The notes below the pieces were generated by a model. That model was not told where the DNA came from. It did no database searches and saw only the letters and a list, made by a program, of their open reading frames with translations. A DNA stretch of 64,000 nucleotides, taken from contig VUYT01000017.1 of the NCBI GenBank assembly GCA_008802785.1, positions 62,001 through 126,000 on the forward strand, in the 5' to 3' direction. Made by a program: the position numbers and the translations under genes. The stretch is from Symmetrospora coprosmae. Lineage: Eukaryota > Basidiomycota > Cystobasidiomycetes > Symmetrosporaceae. Of the stretch, positions 45,904-56,601 are shown piece after piece; the first letter of the stretch is position 1, and each line of letters starts with the position of its first letter.

Positions 45904-46791
45904 CGGCTCCTCTGCTGCCACCATCAACCCTGCTATCCGGGCTCGTCCCCCTTTTACACCATCGTTCATACCCCTTGTAGATACATCGACCGCCGCAAGC
46001 GAGTGTACAAGACTGTATCGTAAAGCACGCCGTCATTTCTCCAGAACACTGCAGTTGGCGACTTTCGTCAGAGCTTCTACGCTGATGCAGCCACACCCGA
46101 CCACTTCCGGACTGTCCAACACTCCGTCTCCGTTTTGCCACCCGAAAGGCAACGCCCCGACCTGCCAGTGTGGGAAGCGTGCTCTAAACGTCGAACAACT
46201 TGGTCTGGCGATTGGAGGCTGTGCAGGACTGCGAGCCAGCAAGCTTGAACAGACCCCGCCTGGCACGGCTGCTCCTAGCCTCTGCTCTTTCGCATTCCAA
46301 CAAATACAATGAGCAGGACTCCGGACCTTCCACAGACACTGGGTCGGTCCAAAAAGTGAGAGAATGGCTTGCTGAAGAGTGTATCCTTGCACGGCTGACA
46401 CGTCACCAAATAGGATGAGAACGAGGGCAGAGATGGTAGCCGGTTGTAACAGTGCAGCATGATTGCCATGTAACCAGACCACTTATATGTACATCACTTA
46501 ATGGCTTGGTTTCGCTTTCGGGGGATCCAAGCACTCCTGGCCGTGAGGATCCGCCCAACCGTTGACTCTCTCGCTCTTCCCGACAAGGAAACTGCCTCAG
46601 ACGGTTGGGTTACACAGCTGAGGGCTGTTGGCAGACCCAGCTGGAAGATTATGCGCTATCGCGTAGACTAGCCGCGCCGTTCTTGCTGTCTATAAAGCCA
46701 GGGACGCGCGACACCGTCCGGCGCGGAGGCGGGTTGCCCTGTCCAGTAATCGGGGAAAAGCCAGAGCTTGCGCAGACGCGCCAACCCAGCC
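45904..46791. other. Intergenic region between mL43 and MED6
   Basis: About 890 nt with no gene I can support. Open frames on both strands near 46030-46480 lack family resemblance and overlap each other. A TATAAA box at 46692-46697 lies 95 nt before the MED6 ATG. Confidence 0.4.
46692..46697 (+). promoter_or_regulatory. Possible TATA box of MED6
   Basis: TATAAA 95 nt upstream of the MED6 start codon, in otherwise GC-rich sequence. Position is plausible for a fungal core promoter; no experimental support. Confidence 0.35.
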
Positions 46792-47965
46792 ATGGCTGCT
46801 ACCTTGGAAAGTGAGTCGTGGCCACTCGTCTACGACTTGCCTTGCGGGAGCGTGTGCGGCTTGCCTTGCCTGCACTCAGTCATCGCTTACAAGGCTAATG
46901 ACGCGCGCTTCCCCCTCTGTGCTGCCACAGTCCCAGCAGACCTGAGCTCGGTACAATGGCGCAGCGTCGAATGGGTCATGGTGCGTCTATGCTTGCCACC
47001 TTCTCTTTCGCTGTTGCTGTGATTGCGTATGTGCGAGGTTGACCTGTGACACGCTCCCACCCTCGCCAGGCCTTTGGCGCTCTGACCCCGACGAGCGTGC
47101 TCGACTATTTCGCGCAGTCGCCTTTCTATGATCCAACAAGCAATAATGCCGTGCTCCGGATGCAGACGCAATACTCTGTCGAAGCGGGGATGGGAAGGCT
47201 GAACGAGGCCGAGGAGCTGAAGTGGGCGGACGGTCCTGGATGAACCTCGACGCGCCTCCGGAGCCAAACGTGCTGATGGACGCTCGACTCCCCCTCATCC
47301 GCACAGACGCTTCGTCGGCATCGAGTTCGCTGTGACGCGCGCGGACCCGCCTGACATGTTTGTCATCGAAAAGCGGGACCGGACCAGCCCGACCGAGGGT
47401 GAGTGAGACGATACGGACATCCTATGCCTCGGCGGCCCATCTGACGCCTTGCCCTTGTAGTCCGGCCTATTGCTGCGTACTACGTTCTGCACAACTCCAT
47501 CTAGTGCGTCTGTCTCCGCTCGCCCCGCTAACCGCGACGCATCTGACCACACTCGCTCTCCCCTGTTCTTCAGCCAAGCGCCCGACCTGTATTCGGTCAT
47601 CTCCAACCGCCTCGTACGCCTCTGCGTCCACTTCCTACCAGCCCATGTGCAAACGCTGAAGCCCACCTGCGCTCCTACAGCTCTCATCGCTCTTCTACAT
47701 GCAGACCTCGCTCTCGGCAGCCCGCGAACGCAAGACGGACTTCACGCCGCGGACAGGCGGGAACCGATACAAGGTCGTCAAGCCTGATGCACCCGCTCCA
47801 ATCGCCGCTGCCACTGCCCAGGGCGCTGCATCGATCGCTGAACCCACAGCTGGCGCTGCGGAAGGAGCTGCGAGCGGGAGTGCCGCAGGGAAGGCCAAGA
47901 AGAGCGGGAATGTGGACTGGCTTCTCGCTCGCGCGCTGCAGACGACGATACAGCAGCAACAATAG
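46792..47965 (+). CDS. MED6: Mediator complex subunit 6
   Basis: Seven exons (46792-46810, 46931-46980, 47070-47221, 47307-47398, 47461-47503, 47574-47613, 47681-47965) give 226 residues. The core reads PADLSSVQWRSVEWVMAFGA, LTPTSVLDYFAQSPFYDPTS and NNAVLRMQTQ, matching the Med6 'W..P.WL..F.L....VLDYF..SPFYD..SNN' pattern. It continues GIEFAVTRADPPDMFVIEKR, VRPIAAYYVLHNSIYQAPDL and YSVISNRLLSSLFYMQTSL. It is an essential head-module subunit that couples activators to RNA polymerase II. The C-terminus is Ala/Gly-rich and ends in a Gln run. Small exons of 19, 40 and 43 nt were needed to keep the frame. Confidence 0.93.
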
Positions 47966-48185
47966 CACTTCCGCCCTCAAGGAACTCTCCCCTCGCTGGG
48001 CTCGCAGAATCACCGTAATACGCTCATATCATCGGCGTCAACGTCAAAAACATCACCAGGCCACAGCAATCTATGGTCGGCTTGAATTGCAAGGCGTGGC
48101 GAGGGAACACTGCATCCTTCCTCTGGTGGTACAACATCAACTGCGACTACGTGCAACTGCGATCTAGGAGTTGGAGACATCGGCC

Positions 48186-49117
48186 TCATGCGAGCGTATC
48201 TGATGCATCGGACTCGCTAGCCGAGTTCACAGATAGGGGTGGAGTGACGAGCGGGCTGTGCGGGTGCGCAGATATCAGCATTGGCGTGAGGGACATGCAA
48301 GGACGGCGAAGAGGGCTCACCTGGTCGACCTGCTATTCCTCCGCTTCAACATGAGAAGATCCTCGCGCGCCCGCTCTTCCTGCAGTAGGTTCAATGCGGC
48401 CTGTCGCTGGCGCATCGTCTCCTCCTTGCGCGCCAGGCACCACATTGCCGACTGCACGAGCGACTCTGTCGCCGCAAGGTCGTCGGGGGGCGTGACGTAC
48501 TCGGCGAGGGCGAGGAGGCCTTCCTCGGCGTGCAGGATGTTGGGGAGGGCGGCGGCCGTCATCGAGGTCAGGGAGAGCGCGCTGCCGAGCACGTCGCAGA
48601 GCGCCACGAGGAGGCAGGCGGTGCTTCGGATCATGTCCCGGAGGAACTCGCGGGCGATGGCCATCGTTTCGGGCTGGTTGACCCGGATGGCAAGGAGGAG
48701 CCAGAAGCTTGCGCCGTACCACCTGTAGCTTGGCAGGAGGAGAGGGACGAGCTGGCCGAAGGTGCACTCGGTGCTGCTCCAGCTGAAGGCCGCATTGGGC
48801 CAGAAGGCGTGCTGGATGACGAGCCAGAGGATGTCTTTGGAGACCGAAGAGCGTTAGCAGGACGATCGATGGACGTATTGTATAGGGGGCGTGTTAAACC
48901 CACAAGTGCTCGTAAACTGCTCGACCGTGACTTTCGGGGCGGCCTTGTCTGATGTGCCGTCCAGGTCCTTCATAATCTCGGCCATGATGTGTCGGCGACC
49001 GTAGCCGTCGGCCTTGATGATGCGCTCAGAGCGGAAGGCGTCTGCCTCTGGCAGGGTGCGGAGATACTCGCGGTAGCTCCACGAGCCAAGCAGGATCGAC
49101 GTGATGAGGGTGGTCAT
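48186..49117 (-). CDS. Unknown protein, possibly membrane associated
   Basis: Exons 49117-48904, 48834-48321 and 48255-48186 give 265 residues. The N-terminus MTTLITSILLGSWSYREYLR has a short hydrophobic stretch. Further on are YILWLVIQHAFWPNAAFSWS, PSYRWYGASFWLLLAIRVNQ and RSTACLLVALCDVLGSALSL, then a helical Arg/Glu/Gln region (KEETMRQRQAALNLLQEERA) and a Ser/Pro-rich tail. Splice phases are consistent, including an AAG acceptor at 48835-48837. I do not recognise the family. The mixture of aromatic hydrophobic segments suggests a peripheral or integral membrane protein. Confidence 0.55.
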
Positions 49118-49819
49118 GTTTCGCAAAGGCGCGGTGCGTCACGGTGGTCTTTGGCGTCTCTGGGGGAGGAAGTGGACAAGAAGTGGATGAGGAGAGGGCA
49201 TGAGAGGATTGGTGTTAAAGAGAACAAGAAGAGAGAGAGAGACAGGCTTCTGCTCTGCACACATTGCAGTCTCTGACCAGCCGAAGCGCTCAGCCCGTCG
49301 GCTGCGGTCGTCAGCTCCGGTCACGCTCGGTGACGCGCACGCGCTCGGTGCTGACCAGGCCAGGAACGCTGACCGACGGAAGCGTGAACGGAGAACGGAG
49401 ATTACGGCTCGGAGGAGCGGAGATTGCGAAGGAAGCAGCAGTAAGCACCGATGCGGGTACGTGCTACTAGATATACTCATTATTGCACACAGCGAGGAGC
49501 TCGTCGTCGTCCATACGTTCTACGTTCTACGCTCATTGCGGGTCCGACTCTGGCGGAGCTGGCTGGCCCCGCCGTCGTGTCACATGTCCGCGCAGTCAGC
49601 ACACTATACGGTACTAGGCCGACACCACAGCATGCACAGCTTGCAGCAATGTACAGCTACAGCATATCACTGCCGTACAGTGGATATGCCCCTGCCTTCT
49701 TAGAGCTGCTGTTGGTCGGAATTTAACAGTGGCGGATCTCTGTGCCTCTGCCCGAAAATTCACGGTCATCCTGCAGTCGCGAAGCTCTGTCCCTGCCAAC
49801 TCAGTCGCAGCGCAGCACA
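49118..49819. promoter_or_regulatory. Divergent intergenic region upstream of RPF2
   Basis: About 700 nt between divergent starts, with a GA-rich tract near 49226-49242. No gene is supported. Confidence 0.4.
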
Positions 49820-51164
49820 ATGTCGACCAACAAGGTGCAGCTGACAGTGTGAGTGGGAAGCCCCTCCTCGCCTCGCCGTGAGACGCGCGCACGCTCTGAG
49901 CTGTACGACAGAAAGCCGAAAAACGCCCGCTCAAAGCGTGCTGCAGTCAAGCGCGAACCCAAGCTCAAGGAGAATGCAAAGACGGCCATCTTTGTGCGGG
50001 GATCGCAGACGAGCGAGGCTGTCAAGGTCGCCTTGTCCGAGCTGGTGCGTCGCTCGCTCGTCGTTGCGACTGCTGTGGCTGTAACTGCTTATGCCCGGGA
50101 CTAACGCAGCTGCACGCCCGTGTGCCCCCTCGCAGATGCAAATGAAGAAGCCCGACGCCATCAGCTTCAGCAAGTCCAACGCCATCCACCCGTTCGAGGA
50201 CTCCAACTCGCTCGCCTTCTGGTCCAAGAAGAACGACGCTTCCCTCTTCCTCGTCGGGCTGCACTCGAAGAAGCGGCCGAACAACCTCGTCTTCGCCCGG
50301 ACGTTTGACAATGAAGTCATGGACATGCTCGAGCTCGGCATTGAGCACGCAAAGAGCATGCGCGAGTTTACAGTGCGTTCCCCTTGCCATGTCCCCGTTC
50401 CATCCGAAGAGAAGGGGCTGACAATTGATCTACCCATCCCGCAGGCCAGCAAATTCGCGCCGGGACAGAGACCGCTCTTCCACTTCGCAGGCGAGCTCTT
50501 TGACACGCACCCGCTCTACCAGCAGTTCAAGAGCGTCATTCTCGACTTCTTCCACGGCGAGGAGGCCGACAAGATCAACCTGGCCGGACTTGAGCACGTC
50601 ATCTCGTGCACGGTTGGCGGGCAGAGTGACGAGGTCGCATTGGCGTCTGCCATCCCCTCGCAGCCCGTTACCGATCTGCTAGGCGGTGCGGACACGCCCA
50701 TCGCGTCTACGAGCGCCGCCGCCAACGCCAACGCCAATGCGAACGCGAACGCCGGCCTGCCCCTCGTACACTTCCGCACGTATGCGACCAAGCTCCTCGC
50801 ATCTGGCTCGCGCACCCCGCTCGTCGGGCTCGAGAACGTCGGGCCCAACTTTGACTTTCGCATCCGGCGGACGCAGCAGGCCGATGGAGACATGTGGAAG
50901 GCGGCGACCAAGAAGCCAAAGAAGAAGGCAGCGCCAGGCGCGACTCCCGGCGCCAAGAAGCGCAAGGACAGGAATGTCGATATCGACGAGATGGGAGACA
51001 AGGTTGGGCGATTGCACGTCGACAAGCAGGACCTGTCGAAACTGCAGACGAGAAAGATGAAGGGTCTCAAGAAGGGACGGGACAGCCTGGCGGATGCCGT
51101 CGAGGACGAGACAATCGACGAGGATGTTGGCGGGCCAGTGCCGAGCAAGCGGGCGAGGAGGTAG
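49820..51164 (+). CDS. RPF2: Ribosome biogenesis protein Rpf2 (Brix domain)
   Basis: Exons 49820-49848, 49912-50044, 50136-50372 and 50445-51164 give 372 residues. The Brix domain begins KTAIFVRGSQTSEAVKVALS. It continues MKKPDAISFSKSNAIHPFED, SLAFWSKKNDASLFLVGLHS, KKRPNNLVFARTFDNEVMDM and LFHFAGELFDTHPLYQQFKS. All are characteristic of Rpf2. The C-terminus is Lys/Arg-rich (KKPKKKAAPGATPGAKKRKD), giving nucleolar targeting. With Rrs1 it brings 5S RNP into pre-60S particles. An (AACGCC)-like stretch near 50720-50755 encodes an Ala/Asn run. Confidence 0.93.
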
Positions 51165-51367
51165 CGCGTGCTGTGTCTTGTCGGTACTGGTGTCTCTTTC
51201 TTCTCTCAATGCATGCATGTTGTCAGTGTCGCGCAAGCCGTCGTTATGGTCCTGATTGCGTAGGGGTAGTACCTCCCCGGCGGATTGCTTCATGCTTTGA
51301 AAGCTCTATTGATGCAGCTAGTATTACATTTGGCATTCTTCCATTTTCACATTCTCATCCGTCGTGC
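51165..51367. terminator. Convergent 3' region of RPF2 and catalase
   Basis: About 200 nt between two convergent stop codons; both 3' ends must lie here. No distinct polyadenylation signal could be assigned. Confidence 0.3.
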
Positions 51368-54300
51368 TTAGTACGCGACATCCGAGACGTCTCGGCCCCA
51401 ATGCCTGTGCTGCGCAATCTCGTCAAGGAACGCCTTTCCAAACGATGCCGCGTCCGAGGCGCCAGTGAGCTTGTCCCACGCGCTCGAGTTGGCGCCGACG
51501 AGGTTGGGTGCCATGACGATGCCGTTCTTGACAGAGTACGCATCCGCGCGGTCCGCCTTGAAGTCCGTGTGCCCGGGCAAGACGGTGTGCGCGAACCAGC
51601 CGACGGACGCGCCGGTGAAGGCGAGCGGCTTGAAGTGTGCGTATGCCTCTCGGGCTAAAACCCCAAAGCAAGAGCACAGGTTAGCGTCGAATCTTGGGAG
51701 ATGAGCAAGGAGATGGAACGGGACGCACCAAAGTGTACAACTCGGCCCTGCTTGAGGTTCTTGAGGTACTTCTCGCTGCTGCCCGCAAACAGGAGCGCGT
51801 CGAAGAAGGTCGACCGGCAGCTCTCGATTGTGAAATCGGTCCTGAGGTCGCCCGCAGCCTTCTCATCGCCGGGCGTGACGCCGTCCGCCCAGACGGGTCC
51901 GTGTCGGCTGCCGACGAGCATGACGATGAGGCCCATGGCAGTGTAGCTCTTCTGGATGGCCGCTACCTGCTGTGCGTCGCACCCGTCGAGCGCGAGCACG
52001 CCGACCTTGCGCCCGACGGGGGTGAAGGTGTTGTTGGGGCTGAGCTGCGACACGTCCGTCTTTGCCGTGGGATACGTGCGCTTCTCAATGACGCCCTCGG
52101 GAATGGCAATGCCGAAACCCTCGGCGACGGCCTTGCCAAAGTCTGGGTGAATCTGCGCAAAGCGCGTCATCATGCGCTCCTGCACATCTCGGCGGATGCA
52201 GTGGCCCAGCTCGAACTGCGCGGCGGCAATCATGTGCTCCTTCTCGACGTCGCTCATCGAGTTGTAGAACACCGTAGCTTGGTCGTACGGGACGTCGCCC
52301 TCGTTGGTAAATTTGGGCCCACGCTGCCGTGCGTGCACGCCCTCGACGGGGTAGGCGGGGTGGTGCAGCGCGCCCTCTGCGACAGTCGCGGGGTGGCCCT
52401 GACCCAGGCTGTTGGGCCAGTAGTTGGGGCCCTTGGGGATGTCCATCGACATCTGGCCGTCGCGCAGGTGATTCATGTACGGGCACATGGGCCGGTTGAT
52501 GGGGATCTGGCGGTGGTTGAGTCCGACTCGCGACAGCTGCGTGTCGAGGTACGAAAAGTTGCGGACGGCAAGCATCGGGTCGTTGCTTTAGTCGATGCCC
52601 GGAACAATGTTCGACGTGCAGAAGGCGACCTGCTCCGTCTCGGCGAAGGCGTCCGTCGGGTTGCGGTTGAGTGTCATTGTGCCGATGTTCCGCAGAGGGT
52701 AAAGTTCTTCTGAGACAAACCTGGGCAAGGGATGTCAGCTGCCGCCATTTGCGCGATATGTGCCAATGCTAGCTCACTTCGTGCAGTCCAGAATGTCAAA
52801 GTCGAGGTTATCCTCATCCTCGATAGGAATGAGCTGGACGCCCAGCTCCCACTTGGGGTAGCCGCCGGATGCGATGGCATCGAAGAGGTCGCGTCGGTGG
52901 TAATCAGGGTCCTGTCCGTCTACAAGGACGATACGTATGACGCGTCAGTTGCAAGGACACCAATGCCGGGTGCTAGTAGAGCTGTTCGTACTCAGTTTGA
53001 GCGCTTCATCCCAGACAAGTGAGTGCGTTCCGAGGTGCGGAGTGAAGTGGAACCTTCGTGTGCAGATTTCAAGTCAGATAGCGTCCATTTGTATCCGGTA
53101 GCGGGTCGGAACCACAGACACCACTCACTTGACGTAAGTCCGCTTGCCCTCCTTCGTAACCAACACAAAGGTGTTGACACCAAAGCCCTGCATGTGTCGT
53201 AAGGACCTGGGGATGGTTCGGTCCGAAAGCTGCCATGCAATCATGTTGGTCGACTCGGGCATGAGCGAGATGAAGTCCCAGAAGCTGTCGTGTGCAGACT
53301 GTCCGGTCGGAATCTCGTTGAAGCCGTTGTCGGGCCTGGAGGATTAGGGCGATCAGCGGCGACTCTATGAGAATCTGGGAGAGGGCAGGGAGCGCAGGGA
53401 GCGCAGGGGGGAAGCCTCACTTCACTGCGTGAATCAAGTCTGGGAATTTCATGCCTTTTTGGGGGGTTCTGGAGCGTCAGGGGATTGCCGTAGACGTATG
53501 CGAAAGGCCGGGGAAACAGGACCTACCATCTTGGATGAAACTGAGGCGGGACGGAGGGCAGGAACCGTCAGCGTCATAAAACCCTGGTGTAGACTCTCAA
53601 GAAGCGTCTATGCGCAAATTCACTCACAAGATGGGGATGTTGTTTCTAGACGAGCAGCACGGCAAGGCTCTCAGCTTTGCATTCCGATAGCAAGCGTTAC
53701 AACTCGGACTTACCCGACTGTGAGTACAAACACAGGTCTCGGTCAGCTGGAAAGTTGTGCTAGCATCGCAAGGCCCCCCTTACGTACCAATATCCCAGTT
53801 GCCCTCGTCCGTGTAGAACCGCACCGCGAAACCTCGAACATCTCTAACGGTATCCGCCGAGCCTCGCGAGCCCTGTACGGTGGAGAAGCGGGTAAAGACT
53901 GGGGTGGTCTTGCCGACTTCTGTCAGGATGCCAGCAGAGGTGAACTCTGGGATTGCAGTGTGCAGGGTGAACTCTCCGTGTGCTGCGACTCCGCGAGCGT
54001 GGACGACACGCTCTGGGATGCGCTCGTGGTCAAAGTGGTGGATCTGGAAGACGGCGACCGTGCAAAGAGGGATGCGGCGTCAGAAGAACGTCATTACCTG
54101 AGTAGCCCCGAACGAGTGGTAGTTGCGGCACCTTCTCCCTTCCGTGCGGGTCAAGCAGGGTGAGCGGCCCTCTCGCTCCCGCCTTCATCCACGAGTCGGT
54201 GTTGTCAACTTTGGCACCGAAGCCGGTCCTGATTGTGCTATCGCCCGAGGCCATGTCCATGACGTTTGGCTGCATGGACTCGATCTTCTTGTTGGGAGCG

Positions 54301-54374
54301 GCGCTGTTCTTGCCCGCAGCCATGCTCGCGTTCGCGGGCATGCCGAGCTTGTAGTCTCCGATTCCGGGTGCCAT
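51368..54374 (-). CDS. Large-subunit catalase, interrupted by one in-frame TAA
   Basis: Eleven exons (54374-54132, 54043-53788, 53717-53714, 53645-53628, 53540-53527, 53454-53421, 53335-53129, 53053-52992, 52919-52778, 52720-51729, 51654-51368) give 753 codons. The exons of 4, 18, 14 and 34 nt together restore [20 protein letters not shown]. Catalytic His lies in [18 protein letters not shown], Asn in the NNIPIFF segment and the haem Tyr in [14 protein letters not shown]. The C-terminal ~200 residues form the DJ-1/PfpI-like domain ([20 protein letters not shown]) of clade 2 large catalases. Codon 371 is TAA (52590-52588) where the family has Tyr or Phe in 'GI(D)(Y/F)(S/T)NDPML'. Sequence on both sides is otherwise well conserved, so this is a recent nonsense change or a sequence error. 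The enzyme degrades hydrogen peroxide. Confidence 0.88.
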
Positions 54375-56601
54375 GTTTGCGTGTAGATGGTTGTATAGTC
54401 CTGTCTGCAGGGCCTGTGTTGATCAGAGGAGAGACAAGAGCGCTGAAATCTGCTGAAATGTCGGCCCTCCCATTCGCCACCGACCGACCTGCCGACCTGC
54501 CAGGGGGATCGGCACGTCATGCATGGCAGAGGAGGAGCGATCCTGCAGCGATTCAGAGCAGAGAAGCCGCTCCCCTGCCGGTGTTCCTTGGATGTCACGG
54601 GCCAGACAGGGGCGGCCCTGTCTATTATCGCGAACAAATACGCGTCGCATCACTCTCATATCACACGACACGATGGTTGGAGCAGGTCTGTCGTGGTCTG
54701 CTGTGTCCCTCTCGGTACCTGGGCCTGTGCCTGAGTGGCGGCGGGCAGACGCGTCACGTGACTGATCCCAGACAACCTACACGCGCGTTTCTCGCGGACG
54801 ATGGAGATACGAGGCACACGAAGGCAACACCCGGCTGAGTGCTTGTTGTACGAGCAGATACTCACTCTGCCGATCCAGAGTACACCCTCCGCGTTGTTGT
54901 TGTTGTTTTGGCTCTCAGCCCTTCCAAAAGCTTCTTCTTCCGTTGTCCGTGTTCTCTCGCGTACGCGCAGTCCCCTTGAAGCATTCGAGTGACCTCGGTC
55001 AGAGAGAATGAGGACGCACGTCTGCCATCTTCATCTTGTCGCTGTCGAGGTCGCAATCTTGCTTCTCTCCTGCACATCACACAGGTGCTTGCAGCCACAA
55101 CGAGGAGCTGTCAACCGCTGACACGCTCAAACAACAAGGTATGCTTGCTCGCTCCTGCATGAAGCAGCCACGCGCGAACGGGCGGCTGACAACACTGCGC
55201 GACTCTCTAATTCGTCGTCCTCGACAGGTGCCGGACTGCATCAAGACAACCACTCTGCCCCTCAGTAGACACACTCTCGTGTCCTGCTGCCTATCCTTCT
55301 CGCCTGCTTCCCGTGCGAGCTGCTGTTGTGTCCACACGGCAGAGGGCGCGACAAGCTCTAGCGACGAGGCCTCGACTCTTTTTCAGCCTCCATTGTCGAG
55401 GGGCCAGAGAGAGGGAGAGCAGCCACGAGTCAAATATCCACAAGGAGCTGGTGCTGGACACTGGCATCTCTGCTTCTGCATCTGCCTGTGTGGCTGTTGG
55501 GATCGCTGCCGCTCTGTCGCTCTTCGCCGGTGAGTGACGCTTCAGACGCCCCAGTCGTGTGAGGAGGAGCGCCGTCGGATCAAGGAGCGTGCGTAGAGCT
55601 GCGAGAACGAGCGAAGAACCAGGCGAGGCAAGCTGCGATGACTGCGCGATGCTATTGCTCCGCATCATCAATGTGCGCAGCCCGCTTTGGCTGTCCGCTC
55701 CGTCCCCGCCCACATCCGTGACGCGACTGAGACCTCCTCTGACGCTCACGGTCCAGCGAGATGCGGACATCCATGCTGATCCGCACCACTCTGCCGCCCA
55801 TCTTCTTCCGCTTCTCTGCTCTCCCCCTCTCCAACAGCATACGAACACGACATGACCACTCACGACCTCGTCTGACGACCACCATCCTCATCCACTGTCG
55901 TTCAGAACCCAAGGGTGAGTGGCGAACAAGCCGCAGCCGGCCCGAACTCCAACATGCTCTACCTCCTTTGACCCCTGCGTACTGGGATAGACGGGGAGCC
56001 AGACGAGACCACGCAGTCTCCCCTCCCTTGGGTGATCCATACTCTCCCTTTACGCGGGTGGCCTCCTGCCTGAAGGGCCCGCATTCGCGAGCTCACCGCT
56101 GCGACTGGTGGCGGAGGAGCGTACGCGCAGAGAGCCACGCGCTTGACGCAGGCACGCTGATCCTGCTAAAGGAGTCGACTGCAGAGGGAGGGAGTACAAG
56201 TACAGCTGTACTGACGCTCTCTGCTTCCCTTCTGTCGCCTTCCTCTCACAGCTTCTCTGCCAGCCAGCTCATAACGACTTCTTCTCTCACGCCCTGCCCG
56301 CCTGATCCTACGACCACCTAGAAACGATACGATTACTGCACGATCAGTAACGACCACATCGACGACGTTCTAGGGTCCTCGCGCTCGCTCCGCCCATCGA
56401 GGGTCCGGCAAATCCCCCAAAAGCAATCACGACGGAGGTCCCCTGTGCGCGCATCTCCTCCCCACACCTCCTTTCGCGGACGGACGGCTTTGGCTTGTGC
56501 GCGATCCCCCAAAGTGAGCCGGTGGCAGTGACTGCAGTCTCTGACGATGAGGGCTTCGTGACTTCAGCATTGGAAGCTGACGCACCTCGCCCACGGCACA
56601 G
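54375..56601. promoter_or_regulatory. Long intergenic region between catalase and the PX-PB1 gene
   Basis: At 2.2 kb this is the longest gene-free stretch apart from the array. The two flanking genes diverge, so both promoters are here. I looked for SH3-domain exons belonging to the PX-PB1 gene and for a hidden gene and found neither. Pyrimidine-rich stretches with GTGAG and CAG signals near 55150-55920 could mark 5'-UTR introns of the plus-strand gene. Confidence 0.4.

Noticed and set aside
46033-46482. 149-codon minus-strand frame with a hydrophobic start
   Set aside because: No recognisable family, overlaps competing frames on both strands and lacks clear splice or promoter context. Left as intergenic.
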